This document shows positions 20,768 through 32,363 of a stretch of DNA of 64,000 bases, one piece after another (position 1 is the stretch's first letter; every line of letters starts with the position of its first letter). A program made the position numbers and the translations under genes. The notes below the pieces were generated by a model. The model was not told where the DNA came from and made no database searches. It worked only from the letters and a program-made list of their open reading frames with translations. Source of the DNA: Nematopogon swammerdamellus (taxonomy: Eukaryota; Arthropoda; Insecta; Lepidoptera; Adelidae); assembly GCA_946902875.1 (NCBI GenBank), contig OX336340.1, forward strand, positions 6,531,739 through 6,595,738, given 5' to 3'.

Positions 20768-21394
20768 ATGATCACGACCGACAAGTCGACCGATCGTAGC
20801 AGTAGCATAAGAAAAGTGAAAACATAGATATGATACAATTTATTGAAACGTATAAAGTAAAACAGAACAGTCAAGCCACTTGGCTTTTTTTCGCCGCACT
20901 AACCCCACAGCTATTGAACTAAAATCACAGAGCGCGAGACTACAAATAGTTTCAGTTATCTAGCCACGTTTAGTGCAGAATAAAAGCGGTACGCGAATAA
21001 AACATGATATTCCAACATTCCTACGACGACAATGGAAGGCCAGTAACTTCGCAGTCACGAATTCGGAAATGGGTAATAGGAATTTATCGCAATGCAACAA
21101 AACGGCAACAAAGGAGCAATCGGTGAGTCGTTCGCTTTGTCGTGTGTTCGCATTGTGGATTGTAATGTTGGCACGTCTGGCGCGCCGCGGCGGGGCGAGG
21201 GCGGCGGTGGCGCCGCGCGGCGGCATCGAGAACTATTTATTACTCTCCAAGTCTGTGCAGGCGAGACGACCGGTAAATATTCCGATATCTGGAGAGATTG
21301 TCTATAATAATAACAGTTGGGCCTGCGTCTCGTCTTCTATGTTGTTTTTAACAATAAGTATGTGTGGGTTTACGTACGGACAAGAAGCATATGA
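20768..21394. other. Unassigned, includes a GC-rich patch
   Basis: 21,170-21,230 is rich in GCGGCGG. A 176-codon open frame crosses the region but runs into the Rep-E fragment downstream and shows no recognisable domain, so it is not called as a gene. Confidence 0.4.
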
Positions 21395-21448
21395 CAAAAA
21401 AACCGGCCAAGTGCGGGTCGGAATCGCGCACCGAGGTTACCGCACCAC
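21395..21448 (+). mobile_element. Rep-E 5' end fragment
   Basis: A-run, then CCGGCCAAGTGCGGGTCGGA and GCACCGAGGTTACCGCACC. Only the first 50 bases of the element. Confidence 0.75.
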
Positions 21449-21483
21449 AAAAAAAAACCTTGAAAAAACACGCTTCCCGCACG

Positions 21484-21642
21484 TGTTGGTACCACCGCCC
21501 TGAATGAAACGTTTGGTCGAAACGGCTATATAAATAGTTCGAGTAGCCGATATTAAATGAAGGGAAGCAGTGACATGGCATCTATTTAGTTCACCAAGTT
21601 GTTATGGGCTGACATCACGGATTTTGTAGGTGATGTAGCCAA
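21484..21642 (+). mobile_element. SINE-A fragment
   Basis: TTGGTACCACCGCCCTGAAT to GGTGATGTAGCCAAG, with a deletion in the middle. Both ends are truncated. Confidence 0.75.
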
Positions 21643-21688
21643 GAACAAGATTTCCTCAATATCCATTTAAGATGTTAACTTAAAAAAA

Positions 21689-21997
21689 ACTGGCCAAGTG
21701 CGAGTCGAACTCGCGCACCGAGGGTTCCGTATCGCCATGTCATGGCTAGCGCCTCTCACGCCATCTATGGCGTGCTTGAAATGCTTCATATTAGTTAAAT
21801 GTCATGATTAGTTAAAATGCTTCATAATCTATTCGGTTGATGGCGCGTGCGCATACAATTTTTGGTTTCTTCTATGGGAACCCCCGTGAATTTTTTACTT
21901 TTTCTTATTTTTATTATTTGTTGTTATATCGGCCCACATATTCTGTGAGAATTTCAACGGGCTACCTATTACGGTTCAAGAGATATAATAGCCCTCG

Positions 21998-22028
<31 letters not shown>

Positions 22029-22091
22029 AGACGGACGGCGCGGTGTAGGCTTAGTAATAGGGTCCCGTACCGGATACGGAACCCTAAAAAA
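21689..22091 (+). mobile_element. Rep-E, full length
   Basis: Same order as the copy at 11,903, including CTGGCCAAGTGCGAGTCG, TTGGTTTCTTCTATGGGAAC, the GACGGACGGACAGAC block and GATACGGAACCCTAAAAA. Confidence 0.85.
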
Positions 22092-22140
22092 CAGTTGTTG
22101 TGCTGTAAGGACTAAATAATGAACTATGTAATTTATATAT

Positions 22141-22276
22141 TGTTTTTTTTTATTTATTTATTGAGCTTTAGGTACCAGATTATTCACCTCGGACAGGCGC
22201 GTGTGACAGACGGACGGACGGACGGACGGACACCTGACCTATTTTATAAGGATCCCCGCCAACGTCGCTGACTACG
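22141..22276 (-). repeat. Short interspersed repeat with GACG run
   Basis: TTATTCACCTCGGACAGGCG and CGTGTGACAGACGG are the reverse of a segment at about 33,978-34,030, so this is a dispersed repeat. A GACG microsatellite follows. Class unknown. Confidence 0.45.
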
Positions 22277-22389
22277 TTTTTTTTTTTTATGTAATCCGTT
22301 ATGGGTGGCTGAGTCGGAGGGGCCAAAGCGGATGCTCCGACCAGCCAATATCACCTCCGCGAAGGTAGGTTCCATACCGGAGACTTCCC
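22277..22389 (-). mobile_element. SINE-C 3' tail
   Basis: T-run, ATGTAATCCGTTATGGGTGG, GAGTCGGAGGGGCCAAAG, to CCATACCGGAGACTTCCC. 5'-truncated. Confidence 0.8.
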
Positions 22390-22629
22390 ACGTAACCCTG
22401 AAAATCTATAAATATCTTTAAACAGCAGGTAGTACGTACATTACCATCCGAGCATGAAGAGAGAACTCATCCAAACAACTCATGAAAACATCAGACATGT
22501 TTCCGATGAAAGTAACTTTGTATAAGCCTATAACTAACTCTGCATGGCGGTGGATATGTATGAATGTAAGTATATTTATTTGTATATTATATTTTATTTA
22601 TTTAGTAATTTATATATTTATTTATCTAA

Positions 22630-23035
22630 GCGGCGGGTGGCCGAGTGGTTTGAGCATCGGCTTCTCATGCGGGAGGTCCGAGGTTCGAATCCGGTCGGCG
22701 TGTACCAATGAGTTTTTCTGACGAAAAAATTTACGTGCATACCTACACCCGCTGCTTCACCGTTCGGAACCGGTGTAAAACTGTAGGTCCCTTCCCTTGC
22801 CCCTTACTAGGTGGTAGGCTCAAATTGTAGCCGACTGGGTTGGTACCACCGTACTGGATGTAAGATGGCCGCAAGCAACCTAGGTTGTGTTCTCCTCTAG
22901 TCCAGTATAGCCAGCAATCCAGGAAAGTCTCCGGTATGGCACCTACCTTCTCGGAGGTGATATTGGCTGGTTAGAGCATGTGCTTTGGCCCCTCCGACTC
23001 AGCCACCCATACAGGATTACATAAAAAAAAAAAAA
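22630..23035 (+). mobile_element. SINE-C, full length
   Basis: Head GTGGCCGAGTGG (box A) and GGTTCGAATCC (box B) resembling Ser/Leu-type tRNAs. Then a TGACGAAAAAATTTACGTG linker, a core CCCCTTACTAGGTGGTAGG similar to that of SINE-A, a unique 3' part and GGATTACATA with an A-run. Confidence 0.9.
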
Positions 23036-23059
23036 TTCATGTAAGTTTATATCATGTTA

Positions 23060-23430
23060 ATGATTTTTAACTACCGACACAAAAAGAGGGGTGTTATAAG
23101 TTTAACGTGTGCGTGTGGGTGTGTCTGTCTGTGGCATCGTAGCTCTCAAACTGATAGACCGATTTGAATGCGGGTTTTTTGCGGTTTGGTTTAATAGGGA
23201 TGGATCTTAGCTATGTTTGTAAAGGAATAAAGTAAAATTATGAAGTAATAAAAAAAATTGTCTCACGGATGAACCTATTTGTATGAGATTTTTTTAAAAA
23301 AGCTTGTTAAATTACAAATAAAAAAAAAACGCCCGACAATTAAAAGGTCCTCCGACTCCTTTAAGTCAGTAATGGAAATTATTTTTGACTTTTTAATGGT
23401 CAGGCAGGGCTTTTTTAAATTTGTAATTTA
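23060..23430 (+). mobile_element. Rep-H copy
   Basis: GAGGGGTGTTATAAGTTTAA, a TGTGTCTGTCTGTGGCATCG block, GATTTGAATGCGGG and GACTCCTTTAAGTCAG mark a repeat whose palindromic version lies at 52,110-52,870. Non-coding. Confidence 0.65.
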
Positions 23431-24645
23431 TATCTTCAGTTCTCACACTCAAGTCTTTCGCTACTACCTATTTCCATTTCTATATATTAATTTAATATCA
23501 AACATTTATTTATTTATTTATTTATTTAAGGTTCACCAACAGGTCGGACACATTTACATTCAAGTACGAGTATGTATAAGTACAACATATTTAAAGCTAT
23601 AGTGTGGACCCAATGACGGGCAAACACCTCCTTCAATATTTGCTGGCATCACATTGCTTATAATAAATAATTTCTTCTACCCACCTAGAACAAAAACTAA
23701 AAATGACTGTAACTGCTCGCATGAAAAGTACCAGGAGCCCATAGCTAAACGATGCTGTGGCGAAACGCAACGCAGCACGGCACGACCCATCCAGCAGAGC
23801 AGTATCGTTTACTCTGTTGCACTCACATCTCGACGCTACGTCCGTTTCGTCGTCGTCGATCGGCTCACGCATTCCGTATGAATGTAGGTACAACTTCCAC
23901 TAACATTTCAGCAATCAGCACTGATCGTAAAATTATATCTATAACTACTATGCTATATGACACCATAAACACTATGATGACGAAAAAACTATTTCAAAGG
24001 ATTAACAATTAACAGATACCTAAACAATAATAATAATAAGTTACTTTCACAAATATCTACGTAAATACAGAAAAAAAAACTCGAAAATACATAAAGGTTA
24101 CATAATACATATATATACATAATACATAAATACATCCAAAGGTTTACTGAAAGAAATATCTGTAAGTGATAAGTCCGCCTTCGAACCTCATGCAAATTAT
24201 ATATTGTGCTTATTTCTGTAAAATGTTTTTAGTTTAGAGCGATAAATAATGTTCTATCTATTAATACTGTATACTTAGACTGTATACATGTCACTATAAC
24301 GAATTTCTTAGACCGGCGCGGTGAGTGTGCTTACTACTAGGGTTCCGCTGCCGCGCCGCCCCGCACGTCCCTAGTTACAGCATGGTTTGATTTGCAGCGG
24401 AAACACACAACAGCTGCCAGTTATCACGAGAAAATTCACACGAGCTCAGCCTTCAGTTCAGTTTTAACACCAACGCGCGGGTCCATTCCAAGTATGAACT
24501 TATTTGCGCTCAACGACATTATGGCGAGAACCGACGCAACGTATAAACGCATTTTGAGTTAAACTTGCATGCATTTGTCTTGCATTTTTCTACCTGAACT
24601 CATAATTATGTATTCACGTATAATGTTCAATTATTAGTACGTACA
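23431..24645. other. Unassigned region
   Basis: Holds an ATTT microsatellite at about 23,506-23,530, probably the end of a minus-strand LINE tail. A LINE-UTR-like block at 24,130-24,235 (AGAAATATCTGTAAGTGATA) has a relative near 53,600. A GC-richer patch lies at 24,310-24,480. No exon was supported. Confidence 0.4.
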
Positions 24646-24890
24646 ATGTCAGTCAGTCAGTGTGTAAGCGTCCACTGCTGGACATACGCCTCTCCAATTT
24701 TCCTCCAGTCCTCCCGGCCTTCAGCGGTACGGAACCACTGCTTTCCGCCGACGACGTACTTGATGTCATCGTCCCACCTGGCGGATGGTCTTCCCACACT
24801 CCGCTTTGCTGTCCACGGCCGCCAGTGTAGGACACAGTTACTCCAACGGTCGTCGTCTCTTCGGCTGACGTGCTCAGCTCACGTACAATA
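24646..24890 (-). mobile_element. RTE-like LINE 3' end
   Basis: GTCAGTCAGTCAG simple repeat, then CCACTGCTGGACATACGCCT and a GC-rich segment. The first half is the reverse of 11,068-11,196. The coding part is degraded. Confidence 0.65.
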
Positions 24891-25559
24891 ATGTTCATAG
24901 TAAATAATGTTCATCGGGCTTTAGAATGAGACAATCCGATTGTAGAGCGTTGTCCCTGTCGCACAGAGACGTGCAAGTTAGTGCGAGCATTGCATCGTCA
25001 TTATCGTCAACACAGAGATCGACGGCCGTCTTACTCCGATATCATCACATCGACATCAGTCCCTATTTACGCTGCTGAATGGCTTGTATGATTTCGGCCG
25101 CCGTTTTTCATAAGCTGTTTCTTCAGTTAAAGTTCGTTATGTGTTACAAATACTTTTAGTTCACCCTGGCCACTTACCATTTGCTCTTTACATGACAGTT
25201 CAGAGCAGGCGGCACGAATAAATAAATAAATGTAATAAAAAATGTATAAATGTAATGCGTTTTTTTATTTTGTTGAGTTAATTTCCAATGTACCTCGAAG
25301 GTCGTGTAATGCACGAGATTTGTGAATTTTTATTCTGAGATCTATCTATTCATCAACTTTTGTTGTTGTATGTTCGTACAGGTAATATAAATATATGTGT
25401 GAATGGGTGATTCACACATATATGCGTGCCTTTGTATCGACTGTACATAGACTTGACCAATGGCGTATTTGGCAAATCTCATAATTTGACGAAAAAAAGA
25501 ATTGACGAATTACCGATTTGACGAATATCAGATTTGGCAAAAGTCTGAACACCCGACCA
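24891..25559. other. Unassigned region
   Basis: Includes a small hairpin (ATATATGTGTGAAT at 25,391 and its inverse ending near 25,423). No gene seen. Confidence 0.45.
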
Positions 25560-25657
25560 AAGGGAAGTACTGACAAGGCACCTAGTTTCCCAAGGTGTTA
25601 CGGGCTGACATCACGGGTGTAGGTGATGTAGCCAGCCATATGTAGCTTCCATAAAAA
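25560..25657 (+). mobile_element. SINE-A 3' tail
   Basis: CCAAAGGGAAGTACTGACAA to TAGCTTCCATAAAA. 5'-truncated, diverged. Confidence 0.75.
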
Positions 25658-25908
25658 TAAAAAAAAATAAAAAAAGTTACAATACAAGGTCAAGCGATGA
25701 TGAAACTTGGAATTTCACCTCGGCTCGTTATATCAAGCGACATGTATTTTATACCTTGATTTTAACACGAACCGAACGGCGTGACAGGTTAATGCACGCT
25801 TATGCCAACGCCAATAAACATTCGCAGTTCGCATTTAAAAGCTTTCTGTGACAAGCGGAGCGACTCGAGGCCAAGCGGTAAGGACCTTGATCTCTTGTTG
25901 CTCTAGAG

Positions 25909-26429
25909 CAGTGGGTACCCAACTGGTTATGCTCCAAGAGCTACTTTGAAACTATTGTCTTGTTTCGCGAGCACCGTTCAGTTTGTTTGGTAGGTCATAC
26001 TTCAGAGGTGGTGCCATATAAATTTTATCGAAATTTATTCAGCGGTTTTTGAAAAATCAACAAAATACTATGGTGTGTGGTTACCTTCAGCAAAACTTTT
26101 GTGATGTGGACTTTTTCAACAATTTGCAGTTTGATAATTACTATGGTGTGTGGTTGGCGACTGACGGACGAGTGAAAATATAATATTATGTGTGTGTTGT
26201 GTACTTTACCGGCCGCGGCGCATGCTTTCGTGAACTGTCGAGTACTTTCGTCACTTCTCTGCTTGCTTTGATGAACCAAGCAAGCACTGATTCAGCGGTA
26301 GCAGCAGAATATGAATTATAGCGTGCAATTAGATACGATATTTTTTCTGTTTGTGATTTTGTTCGCGAGCCCCTAAAATATAGCTCGCGAACTACCGGGG
26401 GCTCGCGAGCTACCGGTTGGGCACCACTG
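25909..26429. mobile_element. hAT-type MITE with perfect 8-bp target duplication
   Basis: Flanked by CTCTAGAG at 25,901-25,908 and 26,430-26,437. Termini CAGTGGGTACCCAACTGG and CCGGTTGGGCACCACTG are inverted repeats of the CAGTGG...CCACTG kind. About 521 bp, no transposase frame. The host DNA to the left (AGGCCAAGCGGTAAGG) resembles a tRNA-like box A. Confidence 0.85.
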
Positions 26430-26446
26430 CTCTAGAGGCAACGCAT

Positions 26447-26875
26447 AATGTTTTTTTTTTCATAGAAAGCGTGAAATGTGGCGCTGCGATAGGAACTCAT
26501 AAAGTGTCTAACGACGCCCACGAACATTCGTTAGTTGTGTGTGTGTGTGGGGGGGGGGGGGGGGGGGGGTGAAGGGTTGCGGCCATGCTGGCCTGACAGG
26601 TGCCTATTCACACCCCTCTTGAAGGGCCCGAGAATGTACTTAGAGGGAAATAAATGGGCAGAGAAAGTGTTGCAAACTTTACCGGTTCTGTGGAGGAATG
26701 GTATGTATGTATTTCCGATTGATACGCATTAGCGTGCAGCGTGTAGGTAAGGACGAAATGCTTGCCCAGTGCGCGTGGTGGAGGAGAGGAGGTATAGAAA
26801 GGGAACGGCGGGATCGAGTCACGCAGCTCCTCCGAGCACTCCCTATGGAATAAGCGATTGTACACACATAATTTA
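26447..26875 (-). pseudogene. LINE-G ORF2 end and UTR
   Basis: In reverse: a FHRECSEELRDSIPPFPF block and then a region corresponding to the NALPAHIFP segment with frameshifts. The tail is interrupted by GT repeats and about 21 consecutive G (26,549-26,569 on plus). It ends in an A-run (T-run on plus at 26,450). Confidence 0.75.
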
Positions 26876-27009
26876 TCCAGTTTGATAAGTGAATTTGAGG
26901 CAGCAGCATGAGCAGGAATTTCTCCACGGTACGGATTAATTTAACACTTTAGGCGTATTCTCCAATTACGTTGAAGCACGTTTGGATCATCGTAACACTA
27001 TGTAGGTAC

Positions 27010-27290
27010 TTATTTCCCGTGCATGTCGTAAAAGGCAACTAAGGAATAAGGACAAGATGCCGTGATAAAGGGCGAGCGGATAGCCACCTCTCACCTTGGC
27101 ACTGCCCTTCCTTCCACCGAGACATGCAACAGGTGGGTCTTCGTGCCGTACTTGCTGCATGATAGTTATCTTGTCCTTATACTTTGCTGAACGCGGTGGT
27201 CGGCGTTGTGCTTTACAAGAACGCTCGCAGTACAACAACGATTACTCTGCTTTCCTCAATTATTGGGATGCAACGTGTGGTATGTATACC
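27010..27290 (+). mobile_element. Rep-D, near full length
   Basis: CCCGTGCATGTCGTAAAAGG, CACCTCTCACCTTGGCAC, ACAGGTGGGTCTTCGTGCC and a final GCAACGTGTGGTATGTATA. The first half of the head is missing. Confidence 0.8.
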
Positions 27291-27422
27291 CTAACAAATA
27301 CCTAAACACAATAATCAGAGTATAAGAAAAAGAAAGAACCTTTCAGTTGTAACCAATTACGTTCAATACACAGACAGACATTGCGCTTTATTAATAAGTT
27401 TCGGCTACTTATTAAGATAGGA

Positions 27423-27600
27423 TTTTTTATGGATAGCGCGACATGTGGCATCGTTTCACATATAAGTGCCTAGGTGTCTAACGATGCCCATGGAAATTAT
27501 GTGATACACGGGGATTGCGAATGCCATGCCGGACTGACAGGAGCCTTTTCACTCCACTTTTGAAAAACACCAGGCTGTACTTGGGAGGAAATAAATACGT
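27423..27600 (-). pseudogene. LINE-G 3' tail
   Basis: TTTTTTATGGATAGCGCGAC, GTGTCTAACGATGCCCATGG and AACACCAGGCTGTACTTGGG, the reverse of the YSLGFF and UTR segment. Confidence 0.75.
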
Positions 27601-27959
27601 ACCACATAATAATGTCGGTACCCGATACCAAGCAACTATATACCTACTTTAGTTATATTTTTCTGTATTCCGTATATATGTTGTTGTCCCGCCGCCGCTG
27701 CTGGGGACGACGCGGTGCTTTGGGACAGGCACGATTAATTTTGAACGGGTCGGCGAACCTGACAGTCGCCTCGGTCGAGGGCGCAGGGATATTAGTAGCA
27801 AAGTCACCCAATCTGTACCTACCACTGGCAAAATGGGAAAATCTGCCAAATGCAGGGTTGATGAAAAAAATACTGCGGTCATATCATAACAGTGCTGCTC
27901 CTCTTTGATCTTTCGGCTACAATGAAATGTATAATTGTTTTTAATGAATGATTTGTTTT
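27601..27959. other. Unassigned region
   Basis: GC-mixed, with a 98-codon open frame (plus) that lacks any recognised motif. Not called as a gene. Confidence 0.4.
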
Positions 27960-28330
27960 AAATGCATGTGTCGCTGGGGACCAAAGGTACAGTCGACAGA
28001 GCCAAATTCACCTCTCCTCACGCACGAGAAACCACACTTAGTGAGATGCCGTTGCCAGCAGATTTGCGGACTGTTGCCGGCCTGTCTAGCCTATTTGACG
28101 TTTGAAGACCCCCACGAACAAATCGCTGTCCCCAGGTTAAAGCATACGATAAGCACACTCGCTGGAAGACAGCTTCACACCCTAGCGGTGAGACAAAGGA
28201 TTGAAACTGAGAAAATATTTATTCTCAAAAGCCCTACCTGACCTTTGTTAGGTTAGGTAGGGCTTTTGAGAAGAAAAGTGTGCTGAGTGTCCTGGCAACG
28301 AGTGTTGCTGAGTTATTAAGGGATGCTATA
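27960..28330 (-). pseudogene. LINE-F 3' end with inverted duplication
   Basis: Same structure as 3,543-3,909 (ACAGTCGACAGAGCCAAA, CTCGCTGGAAGACAGCTTCA in reverse), degraded. Within it TTCTCAAAAGCCCTACCTGA (from 28,222) is followed after TTGTT by its inverse up to 28,272, absent from the other LINE-F copies. Confidence 0.75.
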
Positions 28331-29644
28331 GTTTCTCAGAACAGCGCCCATGGTAGTTATACCTGTACTGGAGGGAAAACACGAATAATTTTTATAGCCG
28401 CTCCGTGCAACCTTCATTCAGTATTGGGATCACTGATTGGGATATTGATCCTTGCGGCTTTTTCCTTACAACAGATTTAAATTACAGCCTATAAAATAAA
28501 AAAATATAAATTATGAAATGAGAGATCATTTGTGTTAGTTCAACAAATAGTAACATAGAATAGAGATTTATACAAAAAAATTACAACAACTTGGGTCCAA
28601 ATCAGCACCATCTCATTTTGCAATTCAAGCGTTGGTATTCCACTTGGTCCCATTTTGCCGACAATAACACAAACATATAGGCTCGGCAAGATGTAATGCG
28701 AAAGTATTAGAAAATAAAATGAAATAAATAAGCGTAATGTCAAATAAATAAATAAGCGTAGCGTAGCGTATGTAAAAGATAAAGAAACAATTAAAGAAAA
28801 CAAATGAAGAAAGAAAAGATAAAGAAACAAGAACGAAAATTCCGCCGCCGGTTATAAAACTCGAAAATAGGAAGAAACGAATATCAAACCCACTGCATGC
28901 ATATCGCACACGAAGTAACGCCAAGGCAATGATCTGTTCTAGAGGTACAAGTACTCAACTTTTAGAACCAACCAAAGTATGCTGCCAGATACCTTTCGTT
29001 AAATGAAGGGTTCAAAGGTAAACCTACGTTAGGAAGGTCAAAGATAAATTTAATTTCCATATGATATTACGCATGTATACATTTTAGGTAATGACCGGGG
29101 CAAACGTGTAATTAACCTTTCTGACTGAACATTAAACGTTAGATTAACGTTACGGTAGCTTATCCCGAGCAAACCCAAGCAACTTGCGCACTTATCTCAA
29201 ATTTTGAATCTCATAATCGCATTACTTCATCGGACTGAATTTAAACTCGCACGTGTCATAGGGACCACATTTTTTAGGAATTCAAAATGGAGGTCGTTAG
29301 TTGCCTTATTTTCAGACTTTGAAAACAGTTTTTCTTCAAACCCTATCGATTGGCTATCATTGTCAAGAGCTTAAAAAGGCGCTTTCAAAAATATACCACA
29401 CTTCACGGTTTAGACCAAAAAAAAATTTTGTTTTTTTTAAACTCGACTACGAAAAACCGGTCAAGTGCATATGTTCACTTGCCGATGGTCTCGTCACTGC
29501 TGCTTTGCTCTCATCTATCTCCTTAGCTCCTTTAAAGTACAAAGTGTATCCAATTGTCAAAGTTCGTTAGTGGGAAAAACATTTCGATCTACGGAAAAAC
29601 AGTATTCAGACTCTTAGATACAATTTATGGTCAGCTAAAGCATC
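28331..29644. other. Unassigned, with faint repeat relics
   Basis: 28,370-28,450 is a SINE-A relic (GAAAACACGAATAATTTTTA, CCGCTCCGTGCAACCTTCAT). 28,720-28,790 has AAATAAATAAGCGTA repeats. 29,445-29,470 carries an AAAAACCGGTCAAGTGC Rep-E start. The rest shows no gene. Confidence 0.4.
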
Positions 29645-31288
29645 CTAAACCTTTTTAGGTTTCCGTATCCCGTACGGAAGCCTATTACTAAGCCTCCGTC
29701 GTCTTTCTGTCCGTCCGTCCGTCCGTCCGTCTGTCCGAGGGCTGTATGTATCTCTTGAACCGTAATAGGTAGCCGGTTGAAACTTTTACAGAATATGTGT
29801 TACTATGGCGGATGAAACAACAAATAAGAAAAATAAGAAAAAGTTAAAAATTAAGGGGGGCCCCCATACAAGAAACGTTTCATTAAAATAGATTAGTCAC
29901 ACTATTGAATAACAGATGGCGCCAACGGCTTTTATAAATTGCATGTTCAAAGACAAAAGATAGGCAGATAAGAGCGGAAACATATTCTTGAATATTTACT
30001 TTTTCGAAATTTGAAACGACAATTTCATTTTGTTTTTTTATTTTTTCATAACAGTTTTCACATTGGCGTATTTGATTGACGACCGACTAACCTTCACATC
30101 ACACTGCTCTGTCACACCAGTGTGAATGTTAGGAAAATTATTTCTCAACCTTCACACCGTGAGTGCCACGATTAAGAGCAGTGTGAACGTTAGGAATTTT
30201 CCTTCCTAACATTCACATTAGTATTAAGGATAGGAAGTCGTTTTCTTAACCTTCACAGTGTGAAGGTTAAGAAAACGACTTCCTATCCTTGAAGTATTCC
30301 TATGTGAAGTTAACACCGTTGCGAATTAAATCTCTCTTTACTAAATTATAAAATCACTGGCCACTTGAATAAAATTATATTTCAGATGTCGGTGCTAAAT
30401 GAAAGATAATTGAAGTTTTGTCAATCAATGTCATTTGAATACCTTATCTCGAAACTTTAACCCCAAAATAATTTAAATAAAAAATAAGTTTAAAAAACTA
30501 AAACCCGGCTACTGAAAAATCACGCTCTAAAAAAGTATGAAACAAGAAAATAATTCATAGTGATGTTCAGAGGATAGCCGTGGTCATATGCCACTTTGCC
30601 CTAAAACTTATGATCGAGGACTACTTTTAGAAATTAGAATGTATTGTTTTTTTAGTGTAGGTGGCACACGACCACGGCTATCCTCTGAACATCACTATGA
30701 ATTATTTTCTTGTTTCATACTTTTTTAGAACGTCATTTTTCAGTAGTCGGGTTTTAGTTTTTTGAACTTATTTTTTTTACAATAAGGTAGGTAAACACTG
30801 TTCAGTTACGCTTGGCTGAACAGTGTGAAGGTTAGTCCGACGTGAGTGTGAGGTGAGAAAAGAAATTTGACGGTGTGAAGGTTAGGAAAGTGACTTCCTA
30901 TCCGTAACACTAATGTGAAGGTTGGGAAATAATTTTCCTAACCTTCACACTGGTGTGACAGAGCAGTGTGAAGGTTAGTCGGTCGTCATTTGATTTTCAA
31001 ATATGACATAATATGATGTTTGACAGATCACTTTTAAAAATAAAGTGATTTGACAGATCACTTTTAAAAATAAAGTGATGTTACTAATAGTAACGTCACT
31101 TTATTTAGTTACTATGGTAACAGCTGTCAGTGGGTAAACATGGAGACCTGCCATAACATAAACAAATATCTGATAATTAAAATTCGAAGACCATGCCACC
31201 TGAGCGGATAGGCGGATATTATTGATAGCGGATAGATACGGAAACCTCCGCGCGCGAGTAAAACTCGCACTTGACAGATTTTTACTTA
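29645..31288 (-). mobile_element. Rep-E-like element split by the foldback element
   Basis: The left part starts TTTTTAGGTTTCCGTATCCC and runs through CCGTCC repeats to about 30,077. The right part ends CGAGTAAAACTCGCACTTGA near 31,288, the reversed Rep-E start. The right part also holds a tandem doublet (GACAGATCACTTTTAAAAAT, twice, 31,020-31,080). Confidence 0.6.
30078..30987. mobile_element. 910-bp foldback element with 8-bp target duplication
   Basis: Outer ends GACGACCGACTAACC and GGTTAGTCGGTCGTC. ATTTGATT flanks both sides (30,070-30,077 and 30,988-30,995). Arms are built from repeated TAACCTTCACAC-like units. A second, inner inverted pair of about 100 bp (30,484-30,583 against 30,665-30,775) surrounds the centre, and a perfect 31-bp palindrome with a 3-nt loop lies at 30,226-30,290. 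No transposase. An 8-bp duplication fits hAT, P or Merlin superfamilies; the ends match none I know. Confidence 0.8.
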
Positions 31289-31480
31289 ACATTAGTTTAA
31301 TTCGTCGTTTAAAATTATTATCATCTAATTGTTTTATGTTTGAAGACAGTTTATTATAAAATCTAACACGTTTACAAATAAAACTTTTTGAAGGTTTTAG
31401 ATAATCGATGTCTTATTATTATTGGATTATTTGAGGCAAACATGACAATTAGGAATATGACGCGCGTGATTCTGTTGTAG

Positions 31481-31515
31481 TATAAATAGTTACGTCATCA
31501 AACATAGCTAACTTA
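31481..31515 (+). promoter_or_regulatory. Possible TATA core promoter with CRE-like site
   Basis: TATAAATA at 31,481-31,488 is followed by TTACGTCATCA. A GC-rich, CpG-containing segment (31,600-31,830) lies downstream. It would start a plus-strand transcript inside the intron of the Beat-like gene. No coding exon was recognised downstream, so this is speculative. Confidence 0.2.
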
Positions 31516-32067
31516 GTTGTTGGATACGTTTATCTACATATACGGTACGCTGTCGCTCCAGAATTATGTAGTTCCGCTTGCGATCATATCAGCAATGCGG
31601 TTAGTGGATGGCCCTCCATATTACCTCGGTCGCTCTGCTCGCGAGAAGTTCGGTCGCGCCGCCGCCGCCGCCGGGTTCGCTTTACGGCCATCGATTGCGG
31701 GAGTTTATGAGCTCGGGGATCGCACCTTCTCTCCAGCAGCACTACCCTCGTGAGCCGTCTGCGAGCTCGCCGTGGCTCGAACTGGTACCCGGTCGGCGCC
31801 GCGTAACTTTGTCGTTTGAAATTAGTTTAAAAGTGTCGCAGTTATAGCTGCGTTTTCAGGAAGGAGTTGCGCGGATTGCATCGTAGCACATTTCTAGCGG
31901 ACAAAGTAGCGGACGCGCAGTAGGTATAAAACGTGAGTTGATTTCACGGAGAAAATAAGTAAAGAGGAGTTGGTGTTGGGTCCAATTTCTAGCAAAAAAT
32001 GCGTGCTAATATAAATAGTTAGATAATCGTTTATTGCTCGAAGAAGCATACATACATACATACATAC
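31516..32067. other. Unassigned, CpG-rich patch
   Basis: GCCGCCGCCGCCGCC and neighbouring GC-rich DNA at 31,650-31,800 stand out from AT-rich surroundings. Short open frames only. A CATA microsatellite ends the stretch (32,047-32,070). Confidence 0.4.
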
Positions 32068-32363
32068 ATACCACACGCTGTATCCCGACATTAGGGGTAA
32101 GCAGAGTAATCGGTGTTGTGCTGCAAGAACTCTGAAAACTTACAACACAACACCGACTACCACGTTTAGCAACGTACTCGGACAAGATAATCAAGAAGCA
32201 AGTAAGGCACGACTCGGTCGAAGGTCCGTGCCAAGGTGAGAGGTGGCTTTCCTGTCGCGCTTTAGCGCGGCATCTTGTCCGTATCCCTTAGTCGCCTTTT
32301 ACGATATGCCTGGGGAGAGACGCAGTGGGGCTATTCTTTTTAAGTACCGGCCCCACACAGTAC
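32068..32363 (-). mobile_element. Rep-D, full length
   Basis: From ACCACACGCTGTATCCCGAC to AAGTACCGGCCCCACACAGTA, including the complete TACCGTGTGG-type head. Reference copy for Rep-D; it abuts a CATA repeat at its 3' end. Confidence 0.9.

Noticed and set aside
20973..21503. 176-codon open frame
   Set aside because: It overlaps a Rep-E fragment at its end, contains low-complexity GC-rich DNA and has no recognisable domain.
24310..24520. Promoter or 5' exon in a GC-rich patch
   Set aside because: No TATA box, no clear initiator with downstream coding exon; insufficient support.
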